Source of the DNA: Spirochaetaceae bacterium bin103
GTDB taxonomy: Bacteria; Spirochaetota; Spirochaetia; SZUA-6; Bin103
Direction of reading: 5' to 3'
NCBI GenBank assembly: GCA_002238925.1
Contig: MPNH01000028.1
Location: forward strand, 1-63,147
DNA: 63,147 nt
Shown here: positions 38,910 to 47,504 of the stretch, one piece after another
Layout: every line of letters starts with the position of its first letter
Numbering within the stretch: position 1 is the first letter of the stretch
Notes under the pieces: model-generated
The model's database searches: none
What the model saw: the letters and a program-made list of their open reading frames with translations, nothing else
Told to the model about the DNA's origin: nothing
Program-made: the position numbers and the translations under genes

Positions 38910-40106
38910 TCAGGCGCCGGGGCGGGCGCTGGGGCGGGCGCCGGGCGCCGATGCGCGCGCCGGCAGGTGGCGCGGCGGCGGCCCGGTGTAGGCGGCGGTG
39001 GGGCGGATCAGCCGGTTGTTGTCGCGCTGCTCCAGGTAGTGGGCGGCCCAGCCGGCGACGCGGCTGATCACGAACAGCGGCGTGAACAGCGGGGTGGGGA
39101 TGCCGCAGTTGTGGAACAGCAGCGCGCTGTAGAAATCGAGGTTGGGAAACAGCCCCTTCTCGCGCCGCATCACCGCCTCGATGCGCTCGGCGACGGCGAA
39201 CTGCCGCTGCTGCTCGCCGGATGTGGCCAGCCGCTCGGCCCAGCGCTGCACCACCGGGCTGCGCGGATCGGACTCGCGGTACACGCGGTGCCCGAACCCC
39301 ATGACCAGCTCGCGCCGGCCGAGCATCTCCAGCAGGGCGCGCTCCGCTTCGCCGGGATCGCGGAAGCGCTCGATCAGGGCCATGGCGGCCTCGTTGGCGC
39401 CGCCGTGCAGCGGGCCGCGCAGGGCGGCGATGCCGGCGGTCATCGCGGAGTGAAAGTCGCTGAGGGTGGACGCCACCACCCGCGCCGCGAACGTGGATGC
39501 GTTGAACTCGTGCTCGGCGTACAGGATCAGGGCCGCATCCAGGGCGGCGACCTGGTCGGCGGAGGCGGCGCCGGTGCCGTGCAGCAGGTCCAGGATCCAG
39601 GCGGCCAGCGACGGCGCGCCGCCGCTCACTTCCCGGCGTTCGCCGCGGGCGGCGAACGCGTGCTGGTACAGCAGCGCGCCCGGCAGCAGCGCCAGCAGGG
39701 AGTCCGCCTGACCGCGGATGGCGGCGGGTTCGTACGCGGCGGCGCCCGCGCCGGCGCCACCTGCGTTACCGGCGGCAGCGGCTTCCGTCTCCGCGCCCGC
39801 GAACGAGCACGCGGTGCGCAACACGTCCATCGGGTGGGAAGCCGCCGGCATAGCCTCCAGCACGCGGCGCAACGCAGCGCTCAGACCGCGCCGCGCGCGC
39901 AGCGTGCGCCGGTAGTCTTCCAGCCCGGCGGCGTCGGGCAGGTCGCCATGAATGAGCAGACAGGCGCACTCCTCGTAGGTGGCGTGCGCCGCCAGGTCCT
40001 CGATCGGGTAGCCGCGGTAGGTAAGTCCGGCGCCACTCTTGCCTACGGTGCTGACCGCCGTCTCGCCGGCCACCACGCCGGCCAGTCCCGCGCTTCCGCT
40101 GCTCAT
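38910..40106 (-). CDS. prpC: 2-methylcitrate synthase/citrate synthase
   Basis: A 398-residue enzyme condensing propionyl-CoA with oxaloacetate. Family motifs are TYRGYPIEDLAAHATYEECA, AASHPMDVLRTACSF, ILYAEHEFNASTFAARV, GPLHGGANEAAMAL, VMGFGHRVYRESDPRS and YSALLFHNCGIP. The catalytic histidines and aspartate are in these segments. Between TACSFAGAE and the next helix a run of Ala and Gly (AAAAGNAGGAGAGAAA) is added. Assignment to 2-methylcitrate rather than citrate rests on its place between prpB and prpD. The ATG overlaps the prpB stop. Confidence 0.92.
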   Translation of the reverse strand: MSSGSAGLAGVVAGETAVSTVGKSGAGLTYRGYPIEDLAAHATYEECACLLIHGDLPDAAGLEDYRRTLRARRGLSAALRRVLEAMPAASHPMDVLRTACSFAGAETEAAAAGNAGGAGAGAAAYEPAAIRGQADSLLALLPGALLYQHAFAARGERREVSGGAPSLAAWILDLLHGTGAASADQVAALDAALILYAEHEFNASTFAARVVASTLSDFHSAMTAGIAALRGPLHGGANEAAMALIERFRDPGEAERALLEMLGRRELVMGFGHRVYRESDPRSPVVQRWAERLATSGEQQRQFAVAERIEAVMRREKGLFPNLDFYSALLFHNCGIPTPLFTPLFVISRVAGWAAHYLEQRDNNRLIRPTAAYTGPPPRHLPARASAPGARPSARPGA

Positions 40107-41104
40107 TCGTCTCTTTCCTCCCGATCGCGCTGCCGTGCGAGCAGCTGGTCCATGCGTTCCTCGTAGGCGGCATAGTTCAACACCCGGTACAGCTCCGCCC
40201 TGGTCTGCAGTTCGCCGAGCACGGTGTGCTGGCCGCCCTGTTCGCGCAGCACCCGGTACGCGCGCTGCGCGGCGTGGCTCATGGCCCGGAACGCGGTGAG
40301 CGGATACAGCACCATCGCCACGCCGTGCGCGCCGAGCTCGTTCAGGGTGAACAGCGGGCTGACGCCGAATTCGGTCATGTTGGCCAGGATCGGCACCCCG
40401 GCGGCGTCCGCGGCGCGCCGGTATTGGTCCAATCCGGTGGCCGCCTCGAAGAAAATGGCGTCCGCGCCGGCGGCGGCATACGCGGCGCAGCGCTGTACGG
40501 CGCGCTCCAGGCCCTCCGCGGCCAGCGCGTCGGTGCGCGCCATGATTGCCAGGTTGCCGGCGCCGCGCGCCGCCACCGCCGCGGCGATGCGGTCGGCCAT
40601 CTCCGCTTCGCTGACCAGCGCCTTGCCGAGCCGGTGGCCGCACCGCTTGGCGGACACCTGGTCCTCCAGGTGGACGGCGGCCACGCCGGCCCCCGCGCGG
40701 GCGTGCGGGCGGCCCCCCCCCGCTCCGCGCCCCGGCCCCTGCCGGAGCCGGTGGCCGCACCGCTTGGCGGACACCTGGTCCTCCAGGTGGACGGCGGCCA
40801 CGCCGGCCGCGGTCATCTCGCGTACCATCCGTTCGATGGCCAGGCCGTCGCCGAAGCCGGTGTCGACGTCGACCAGCAGCGGCAGACCGGTGGCCGCGGT
40901 GATGCGGCGCGCTTCGGCAACGACCTCGGACAGGGTGGTCATGGCCAGGTCGGGCAGGCCGAACGCCGCATTGGCGACGCCGGCGCCGGACAGGTACAGG
41001 GCGCGGAAGCCGGCGTCCTCGGCGAGCAGCGCAGCGTAGGCGTTGATCGCCCCCGCGATCTGCAGGGGTCGCTCCGCCTTGAGTGCCGCGAGCAGTCCAT
41101 TCAT
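40103..41104 (-). CDS. prpB: 2-methylisocitrate lyase with 39-residue internal duplication
   Basis: PrpB splits 2-methylisocitrate into pyruvate and succinate. Family features are LYLSGAGVANAAFGLPDLA, VDVDTGFGD, the catalytic loop AKRCGHR, MARTDA and ANMTEFG. The segment VAAVHLEDQVSAKRCGHRL occurs twice, 117 bases apart, joined by an Arg/Gly-rich spacer coded by G/C runs. Without one copy the length is 294 residues, exactly that of the family. The copy is in frame so the gene stays open, but the active-site loop is repeated; an assembly artefact is likely. It is the first gene of prpBCD. Confidence 0.93.
   Translation of the reverse strand: MNGLLAALKAERPLQIAGAINAYAALLAEDAGFRALYLSGAGVANAAFGLPDLAMTTLSEVVAEARRITAATGLPLLVDVDTGFGDGLAIERMVREMTAAGVAAVHLEDQVSAKRCGHRLRQGPGRGAGGGRPHARAGAGVAAVHLEDQVSAKRCGHRLGKALVSEAEMADRIAAAVAARGAGNLAIMARTDALAAEGLERAVQRCAAYAAAGADAIFFEAATGLDQYRRAADAAGVPILANMTEFGVSPLFTLNELGAHGVAMVLYPLTAFRAMSHAAQRAYRVLREQGGQHTVLGELQTRAELYRVLNYAAYEERMDQLLARQRDREERDE
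40628..40811. repeat. 117-bp near-duplication in prpB
   Basis: About 65 bases beginning GAGCCGGTGGCCGCACCGC occur at 40628 and 40745, identical except at the edges. The spacer between them is G/C-rich with a run of nine C. The copies encode the PrpB catalytic loop. Confidence 0.9.
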
Positions 41105-41174
41105 GAGCGGAGTAATGCCACCGGCCGCAGTGTGTCGCCGCGCGCCGAGCCGGTCAACCGGCGTGGCGTGCGCG

Positions 41175-41204
41175 TTGACAGGGGAGTCGAGGGCCCGGTA
41201 GGCT
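41175..41204 (+). promoter_or_regulatory. Promoter of the cobalamin operon
   Basis: A perfect -35 box TTGACA (41175-41180) and a -10 box TAGGCT (41199-41204) are 18 bases apart. They end 26 bases before the first stem of the cobalamin riboswitch. The element matches that of leuA in spacing and -10 box. Confidence 0.65.
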
Positions 41205-41230
41205 GCGGCCTGAAATTCATCAAAGGCCAA

Positions 41231-41425
41231 CCTGTCCGGTGCTCGGAGATGCAAGCCGCATCTCGGGGGTAACAGGGAAAGCGGTGCAAATCCGCTGCGG
41301 AGGGCCCACTGTGACCGGCGAGCCAGCCGCCGCAAGCCACTGTCCTTCAGGGCGTACTGCCCGATGCAGGATGGGAAGGGGCGGGCGAGGCGACGACCCG
41401 GGAGCCAGGAGACCTACCGGGCAGG
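41231..41425 (+). promoter_or_regulatory. Cobalamin riboswitch
   Basis: The closing stem CCTGTCCGGT (41231-41240) pairs with ACCGGGCAGG (41416-41425). The conserved core includes GGTGCAAATCCGC near 41283, AAGCCACTG at about 41334, and the B12-box region GAGCCAGGAGACCTACC at 41402-41418. Adenosylcobalamin binding is expected to turn off translation of btuC and the downstream salvage genes. Confidence 0.95.
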
Positions 41426-41468
41426 GCTGAGCGGCCGCTCTCCGTCCAGGGAGCGCCTCGGGAATAGA

Positions 41469-41485
41469 GCTCTGTCCCAAAGAGC
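41469..41485 (+). promoter_or_regulatory. Possible expression-platform hairpin before btuC
   Basis: GCTCT (41469-41473) can pair with AGAGC (41481-41485), which overlaps the only Shine-Dalgarno-like purines before the GTG at 41489. This fits translational control by the riboswitch. An upstream stem CGCTCTCC/GGGAGCG (41436-41455) could act as an alternative or antisequestering structure. Confidence 0.4.
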
Positions 41486-41488
41486 CTC

Positions 41489-42637
41489 GTGGCAGTCTTC
41501 ATTTCTTTACGGATGCCGAGCGGCAAGGGAGTCGGGTTGCCGGTTGGCATCTCCCGCGCGCCTCTGTGGCGGCGGATTGCACGTTCTCCATTCGTGTCCG
41601 GGTCGCCGGTGGTGCTGCGCCTTGCCCGCGGTACGGCGCTGCTGGCCGGCGCCGGGGTGCTGCTGGTGGTGACCGCCGCGGCGCTCGGCTCGTACGCCAT
41701 TCCCCTGCCGGATACCGCGGCAATCCTGCTCGACCTGGTGGGCCTGGGGGCTGGTGCCGCCGGCGCCACCGAGCGGGCGATCGTGGCGACGATCCGGCTG
41801 CCGCGCATTGTGCTGGCGCTGCTGGTGGGCGCCGCGCTCGGCACCGCCGGGGCGGTGATGCAGGGGTTGTTCCGCAACCCGATGGCCGATCCGGGGATAA
41901 TCGGCGTCTCCACCGGCGGGGCGCTGGGTGCGGTGATCGCGAATGCCGGCGGCGCGCAGGCGGCGTGGCCGCTGGCGCTGCCGGCGATGGCGTTCGCGGG
42001 AGCGGCCGGCGCGCTGGCGCTGGTATTTGCGGTCGCATCGGTGGGCGGGCGCTTCTCCATGGCGGCGCTGCTGCTGGCCGGCGTGGCGGTGAGCCTGTTC
42101 CTGGCCGCCATCATCTCCGCCATCGTGCTGTTTACCGAGGATCTCGGGGCGCAGCGCGAAATGATCTTCTGGCTTGCCGGCGGCCTCGATGCGTCGCGCT
42201 GGACGCACGTGCGGCTGGCGGCGCCGTTCATCCTGGCCGGGCTGGCCGCGTCGGTGCTGCTGGCGCGCGACCTCAACCTGCTCACCCTGAGCGAGGAGGA
42301 AGCGCGCGCGCTCGGCGTGCGCGTCGCGGTGACCCGCACCGTCCTGCTGCTGGCCGCTTCGCTGGTTACCGGTACGGCGGTGGCGTTCTCCGGCACCATC
42401 GCGTTTGTCGGGCTCATCGTGCCGCACGCGCTGCGGCTGCAGGCCGGCGCCGACCATCGGGTGCTGGTGCCGCTGAGTGCGCTGGGCGGGGCGCTGTTTC
42501 TGCTCGCGGCCGACACCCTGGCGCGGCTGGTCATCGCGCCGGCGGAGATGCGCGTCGGCATCATTACGTCGCTCGTGGGAGCGCCTTTCTTCATCCTGCT
42601 GCTCGCCCGCCACAAGGCCCGGGCGGGAGCACTGTAA
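41489..42637 (+). CDS. btuC: Cobalamin/iron-siderophore ABC permease, BtuC-like
   Basis: A FecCD/BtuC-type permease of 382 residues with about ten membrane segments. Signatures are RLPRIVLALLVGAALGTAGAVMQGLFRNPMADPGIIGVSTG, shown here only by its key parts RLPRI, GAVMQG and NPMADPGIIG, and the cytoplasmic FVGLIVPHALRL. Control by a B12 riboswitch makes vitamin B12 the likely substrate. GTG at 41489 or ATG at 41513 may be the start. Confidence 0.9.
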   Translation: MAVFISLRMPSGKGVGLPVGISRAPLWRRIARSPFVSGSPVVLRLARGTALLAGAGVLLVVTAAALGSYAIPLPDTAAILLDLVGLGAGAAGATERAIVATIRLPRIVLALLVGAALGTAGAVMQGLFRNPMADPGIIGVSTGGALGAVIANAGGAQAAWPLALPAMAFAGAAGALALVFAVASVGGRFSMAALLLAGVAVSLFLAAIISAIVLFTEDLGAQREMIFWLAGGLDASRWTHVRLAAPFILAGLAASVLLARDLNLLTLSEEEARALGVRVAVTRTVLLLAASLVTGTAVAFSGTIAFVGLIVPHALRLQAGADHRVLVPLSALGGALFLLAADTLARLVIAPAEMRVGIITSLVGAPFFILLLARHKARAGAL

Positions 42638-42656
42638 CTTTTTTGGGAGGAAATAG

Positions 42657-43658
42657 ATGAATATGTTTCGGTTGTTGGCCGGCGCCCTGTTGTGCGGCGC
42701 GGCTGCGGGCGCGTTCGGGGACGGGTATCCGGCCGTCGCGGGCATCGTGGACGCCGGCAACCGTGGCTGGCCGCGCGAGGTTGACAGTAGCGAGGGCCGC
42801 GTGCGGCTGGCCGCGCCGCCGCAGCGTATCCTGGCGCTGTCGCTCGGCCACGACGAGATGCTGCTTGCCCTGGTCGGGCGGGAGCGGCTGGCCGGCGTCG
42901 GGCCGTTTGCGGCCGACACTACCTACTCCAACGTCGCCGGCCTGGTTGCCGGGCTCGACACCCTGCCGTCCAACGACCCGGAGGCGATTCTGGCCATGCG
43001 TCCCGACCTGATCGTGGTGTCGCGCTACACCAAGGCAGACCTGGTGGAATTGATCAAGGAGACCGGCGTGCCGGTGGTGCGTACCGCACTGGAGAACTCC
43101 GCGGCGGGCAACATTCCCAATATTCTGCTGCTCGGCTACCTGCTCGGCGTCGAGCAGCGCGCGCTGGAGCTGGTCGCGGAGATCGAGGGCCGCATCGCGG
43201 CGGTGGCGGAACGGGTGCCGGCAGCCGGCGATCCCGCCATGCCGGCGGTGCTGGCGATCGCGCGCTTCTCCGACACCATCTACGCGGCCGGCGGCGGTAC
43301 CACCGAAGGCGGCATCATCAAGGCGGCCGGCGGCGTGAACGCGGCCGCCCGCGGCGGCATCGACGGGCACCAGACGGTGAGCATCGAGTCGCTGGCGGCG
43401 CTGGCTCCGGAGGTGATCCTGATCACCCAGCCGGCCGAGATGGGCGGTACGGCGCTGCACGACGAACTGACCGCGGCGCCGGCGCTGGCGGCTGTTCCCG
43501 CGGTCGCCTCCGGGCGCGTGCTGGTGGTGGCGCCGCGCTACTACACCACCCTGTCGCACTGGAACGTGCGCGGCATCGAGGAGACCGCCCGCCTGCTGTA
43601 TCCGGATCGCTTCACCGGGGTGGAATTCCCCGACTTCGCGCCCTACGAGGGGCAGTGA
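42657..43658 (+). CDS. btuF: Cobalamin ABC transporter substrate-binding protein
   Basis: This exported binding protein of 333 residues has a signal peptide (MNMFRLLAGALLCGAAAGA) and the class III binding-protein fold. RILALSLGHDEMLLALVG and AILAMRPDLIVVSRYT lie early; IESLAALAPEVILI and NVRGIEETARLLYPD lie late. GGGAGGAAATAG gives a strong ribosome site before ATG. Its stop overlaps btuD (GTGA). Confidence 0.9.
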   Translation: MNMFRLLAGALLCGAAAGAFGDGYPAVAGIVDAGNRGWPREVDSSEGRVRLAAPPQRILALSLGHDEMLLALVGRERLAGVGPFAADTTYSNVAGLVAGLDTLPSNDPEAILAMRPDLIVVSRYTKADLVELIKETGVPVVRTALENSAAGNIPNILLLGYLLGVEQRALELVAEIEGRIAAVAERVPAAGDPAMPAVLAIARFSDTIYAAGGGTTEGGIIKAAGGVNAAARGGIDGHQTVSIESLAALAPEVILITQPAEMGGTALHDELTAAPALAAVPAVASGRVLVVAPRYYTTLSHWNVRGIEETARLLYPDRFTGVEFPDFAPYEGQ

Positions 43659-44698
43659 CCACGCCGCCCGCAGGCAACGACCTGGCCGCGCGCGGCGTGT
43701 CGGTGCGCCTCGGCGGCGAGCCGGTGCTGCGCTCGGTATCGGTGACCGCGCGCGCCGGCGAGGTGACCGGGGTGATCGGACCCAACGGCGCGGGCAAGAG
43801 CACGCTGCTGCGCGTGCTCGCCGGCGTGCTGGCGGCCGAATCGGGAACGGTGCAACTCGGCGCGGCGGACCTGCATGGCGTGGCCTCCCGCACCCGCGCG
43901 CAGCGTGTCGCCTACCTGCCGCAACAGGACGCGGCGCAGCCGTTCACGGCGCTGGAGACGGTGCTGATGGGCCGCTACCCCTACCTGCGGCGGTTTCAAC
44001 TGGAAGGACGCCGCGACCGGCAGATCGCACATGCGGCGCTGGCCCGCACCGAGAGCCGGCGCTTCGCGGCGCGCGGGCTGGACCGCCTGTCGGGCGGCGA
44101 GCGGCAGCGCGTGCTGCTGGCGCGCGCGCTGGCCCAGCAGGCGGGCGTACTGGTGCTCGACGAGCCGTTGGCCAGCCTCGACCTGCGCCACCGGCTGGCG
44201 GTGCTGGCAACCCTCCGGCGCGAGGCGGCCGGCGGCGCGGCCGTGGTGGTGGCGCTGCACGACGTGGAGCTGGCCGGGCGTTATTGCGACCGGCTGGTGC
44301 TGCTGGCGGCGGGGCGGGTGGCGAGCTGCGGCAGCCCGCGCGAGGTGCTGGTCCCGGAGCAGTTCCGGGCGGTGTTTGGGGTGGAGGCGCTGGTGTCGCG
44401 GGACTCGGCGTCGGCAGCGGGTGTGGCTGGTAGGGCCGAGCGAGCGCGCGGGCGCGCAGGTGCACGATGGACCTGGTTGACGCGCCCGGCGGCGGCTGCG
44501 CCCGCCGGTTGGTGGTCCGGAAGCACGTGCTTGGCTGCGTCGTCGCCTACCGGCATGGCAGTGCGCCCCTGGCGGATGGCGCAGCCAGGGCGACCATGCG
44601 CCGCGGGTGCGACGGCGACCGCATGTTCGTTTATCGATGGCTGCCGTGGCGATGCCGGCATGACCGCCTGTCGGGCGTTGGCGCGGCGCTGCCGGTAG
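43655..44698 (+). CDS. btuD: Cobalamin ABC transporter ATP-binding protein, C-terminus doubtful
   Basis: The cytoplasmic ATPase has Walker A GPNGAGKSTLLR, signature RLSGGERQRVLLA, Walker B VLVLDEPLASLD and LHDVELAGRYCD. The first 255 residues align with normal BtuD/FecE. After VFGVEALVSRDS the frame continues with about 95 residues of Trp/Pro/Ala-rich sequence unlike the family, while another frame reads RVWLVGPSERAG at the expected end. A late frameshift is therefore likely and the real protein is probably about 275 residues. Between it and cobT nothing else is recognised. Confidence 0.88.
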   Translation: MTTPPAGNDLAARGVSVRLGGEPVLRSVSVTARAGEVTGVIGPNGAGKSTLLRVLAGVLAAESGTVQLGAADLHGVASRTRAQRVAYLPQQDAAQPFTALETVLMGRYPYLRRFQLEGRRDRQIAHAALARTESRRFAARGLDRLSGGERQRVLLARALAQQAGVLVLDEPLASLDLRHRLAVLATLRREAAGGAAVVVALHDVELAGRYCDRLVLLAAGRVASCGSPREVLVPEQFRAVFGVEALVSRDSASAAGVAGRAERARGRAGARWTWLTRPAAAAPAGWWSGSTCLAASSPTGMAVRPWRMAQPGRPCAAGATATACSFIDGCRGDAGMTACRALARRCR

Positions 44699-44785
44699 CC
44701 GGTCGGCGGGACGATGGAACGGGGTGATGGCGCCTGCCACGCGTGCTGCCGGTATCCGCTTGGTGGCGCCGCGGGATTCGCGGTG

Positions 44786-46004
44786 ATGGCACCGGCCAAG
44801 ACTGGAGCCGCGGATGATTGCTTCGGCGACCGGCGGTCAGGCGCCAGGGCGCGGCGGCCTCGACCCGCGAAGCTGGCCGCGGCGCTGGCGCGCATCGGGC
44901 CGCCGGATGCGGGCGCAATGCGCCGCGCCGAGGAGCGGCAGCGCGCGCTTACCAAGCCGCCCGGCAGCCTGGGGCGGCTGGAGGAGCTGGCGGTACGGCT
45001 GGCCGGCATGCTGGGCGACGCGCGGCCGCGGATCGGCGGCAAGGCGGTGATCGTGGCGGGCGGGGGGCCCGGCGGGGGGGGGGGCGGGGGGGGCGGCGTG
45101 CCCCCGGGGGGGGGCGCCGGCGGTGATCGTGGCGGCCGGCGACCACGGCGTGGTGGCGCGCGGAGTGACCGGCTATCCGCAGGCGGTGACCGCGCAGATG
45201 GTGGCCAACTTCCTCGCCGGCGGTGCCGCGGTCAGCGTCATGTGCCGCCGGCTGGGGGTGCGGCAACTGGTGGTGGATGCGGGCATTGCGGCGCCGGCGC
45301 CGGCGTCCCATCCGGCGCTGCGGATAGTGCGCGTGGGGGCCGGCACCGGCGACATGAGCCGCGGTCCGGCGATGAGCCGGGAGCAGGCGGAGCGCTGCCT
45401 CGAAGCCGGGATCGAGATTGCCGGCGAGGTTGCGGCGGCCGGGGCCGACCTGATCGCCACCGGCGACATGGGAATTGGCAACACCACCGCCGCGAGCGCC
45501 ATCGCCGCCGCGGTAACCGGGCGTCCGCCGGGCGACACGACCGGGCGTGGGACGGGCCGCAACGATGATCAGTTGCGCCACAAGATCGCCGTGGTGGAGC
45601 ACGCCCTGGCGTGCAACCTGCCCGATCGCGGCGACGCGCTGGACGTACTGGCCAAGGTGGGCGGCTTCGAGATCGGCGTGCTGGCCGGCGTCATCCTGGG
45701 CGCGGCGAGTCAGCGGCGTGCGGTGGTGCTGGACGGATTCATTGCCGGCGCGGCGGCGCTGCTGGCCGTTCTCCTGAGTCCCGCCGCCCGCGGCTACCTG
45801 ATCGCCGCGCACCGGTCGGCCGAACCCGGCCACCGCGTGGTGCTGGCGCACCTGGACCTGCAACCGCTGCTGGACCTGGAGCTGCGCCTGGGGGAGGGGA
45901 GCGGCGCGCTGCTGGCGATGCCGATCATCGAGGCGGCCGCGGCCTGTCTGGCGGAGATGGCCACGTTCGCGGAGGCGGGCGTGTCCGACCGCGGCCAACC
46001 ATGA
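44786..46004 (+). CDS. cobT: Nicotinate-nucleotide:DMB phosphoribosyltransferase, frame broken by 76-bp near-duplication
   Basis: CobT activates 5,6-dimethylbenzimidazole for cobalamin assembly. The N-terminal part reads RIGPPDAGAM, RALTKPPGSLGRLEELAVRL and GKAVIVAG. The continuation, IVAAGDHGVVARGVTGYPQ, GDMGIGNTTAASAI, VLDGFIAGAAALLA and the catalytic-end region, is in another frame starting near 45123. The bases CGGTGATCGTGGCGG occur at 45045 and 45121, and what lies between is a G-run version of the following sequence. Removing 76 bases gives a single frame of about 380 residues. The ATG at 44786 is uncertain; the family usually starts closer to the ARIGP segment. Confidence 0.9.
45045..45135 (+). 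repeat. 76-bp tandem near-duplication in cobT
   Basis: CGGTGATCGTGGCGG occurs at 45045 and 45121. The sequence between is nearly pure G and C, with an 11-base G run. It follows the pattern of the normal sequence downstream of the second copy with A and T replaced. Confidence 0.85.
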
Positions 46005-46872
46005 ACGGCCTGCGCGCGGCGCTCACCTTCCTCACCATCTTGCCGGCCGGCGCCGGCGGTACCCGTCCGCTGGCCGCTGCGCCCGCCTGGTTCCCGGCCG
46101 TCGGGCTGCTGCTCGGCGCGATGATTGCCGCACTCCACCTGCTGCTCGCCGCGGCCGGGCTGCGGCCCCCCCCCTGCTGCTGGCGGGGGCCGGTCTGCGG
46201 CCCGCCGCCTCTGCGTGCGATCCGGCGCGCGCCGCCGGATGCGCGGTGCTTCCGCTGCTGGCCGCCGCGCTGCTAATTTCCGCGCTGGCCGTGTTGACCC
46301 GCGCACTGCACCTGGACGGCTTCATGGACACCTGCGACGCGCTGCCGGGTGGATTCAGCCGTGCCCGGCGTCTGCAGATTCTGCGCGATCCCCATGTCGG
46401 TGCGTTCGCCGTCGTGGGCGTGGCGTGCCTGCTGTTGATCAAGGTCACCGCGGTGGCCGCACTGCCGCGCGCGGTCCGGCCCGGCGTGCTGCTGCTGTTC
46501 CCGTGCCTGTCGCGTTGGGCGATGCTGCTGGCGATGGAGATATTCCCGTACGTGCGCGAGCGGGGTGCGGGCACGCCGTTCGCCGGCGCGCGTGGCCGCG
46601 GCGCGCTGATCGGCGGCAGCGCGGCTGCCGTGGTTGCGGGGCTGGCCGTGGCCGGCTGGTGGTCACTGGCGCTGTTGGCGCTGGCCGGCGCGGCCGCCGC
46701 GGCGGTGGGGATGACCGCCCGCCGCCTGCTGGGCGGCATGACCGGCGATATCTACGGTGCGGTGAACGAGATTGCCGAGGTGGCGGTGCTCGTTGCCGCG
46801 GTGGCGGTCACAGCCGGCGGCGCCGGCGCCATGCGGTCGCCGCTAGCCGGCTGGTTTGAAGGAGGGGGATGA
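46001..46872 (+). CDS. cobS: Cobalamin synthase, frame broken by 35-bp near-duplication
   Basis: This membrane enzyme joins adenosylcobinamide-GDP to alpha-ribazole. It opens MNGLRAALTFLTILPAG. After a change of frame near 46150-46200 it continues with ALTRALHLDGFMDTCDALPG, RLQILRDPHVGAFAVVGV, SRWAMLLAM and MTARRLLGGMTGDIYGAVNE, the DGxxDTxDA and GDxxG signatures of CobS. GGCCGGGCTGCGG (46153) and GGCCGGTCTGCGG (46188) mark a 35-bp near-duplication; removing it restores one frame of 278 residues. The ATG overlaps the cobT stop and the end overlaps cobC. Confidence 0.9.
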
Positions 46873-47504
46873 TGGAGGCGAGCAGATGGTACCTGGTTCG
46901 GCACGGAGAGACCGACTGGAACCGCGAGTCGCGGATTCAGGGACAGGCGGACCCGCCGCTGAACGCCGCCGGGCGGGAGCAGGCGCGCGCGGTCGCGGCG
47001 CGCTTGGCGGGGGTGTCGTTCGCCACGGCGTACGCGAGCGACCTGAGCCGGGTCACGGAGACCGCGGCGGCGGTCGTACGCGGCCGTGAGCTGCGCGTAA
47101 CGGAGTTGGCCAAGCTGCGCGAGAAGCGCTTCGGCGAGTGGGAGGGGCTGACGTTTACCGAGGCGGAGGCGCACGATCCCGATCGCTACCGGCGGATCTT
47201 CCGCGTGGCCGCCTACGATGGGGAAACCGCGCCGCCGGGCGGCGAAAGCGATATGCAGATGCTGCGGCGGATGGCGGGAGTCGCGGGCCGGCTCCGCGAC
47301 ACGCACGGCGGGCGCGACGAAAACATCCTCGTGGTAGGGCACGGCGGCTCGCTGTGCGCGCTGATCGTTGCCCTGCTGGGGTTGCCGGCGCGGGCGATCT
47401 GGCGGTTCCGGCTGTCCAATTGCGGCGTGTCGCAGGTAACGGTGTTTGACGATGGCGCCGCAACCCTGGACCTGTTCAACGACACCGGCCACCTGCAGTC
47501 ATGA
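46869..47504 (+). CDS. cobC: Alpha-ribazole phosphatase-like histidine phosphatase
   Basis: A 211-residue phosphoglycerate-mutase-type phosphatase. The phosphorylated histidine lies in YLVRHGETDWNRE, and EKRFGEWEGLT and VVGHGGSLCALI are the later conserved parts. Its place between cobS and cobU indicates the removal of the phosphate from alpha-ribazole 5'-phosphate or from adenosylcobalamin 5'-phosphate. The start at 46869 overlaps cobS. Confidence 0.88.
   Translation: MMEASRWYLVRHGETDWNRESRIQGQADPPLNAAGREQARAVAARLAGVSFATAYASDLSRVTETAAAVVRGRELRVTELAKLREKRFGEWEGLTFTEAEAHDPDRYRRIFRVAAYDGETAPPGGESDMQMLRRMAGVAGRLRDTHGGRDENILVVGHGGSLCALIVALLGLPARAIWRFRLSNCGVSQVTVFDDGAATLDLFNDTGHLQS

Noticed and set aside
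44467..44727. 86-codon frame between btuD and cobT
   Set aside because: No ribosome site, odd composition and no known cobalamin gene matches.
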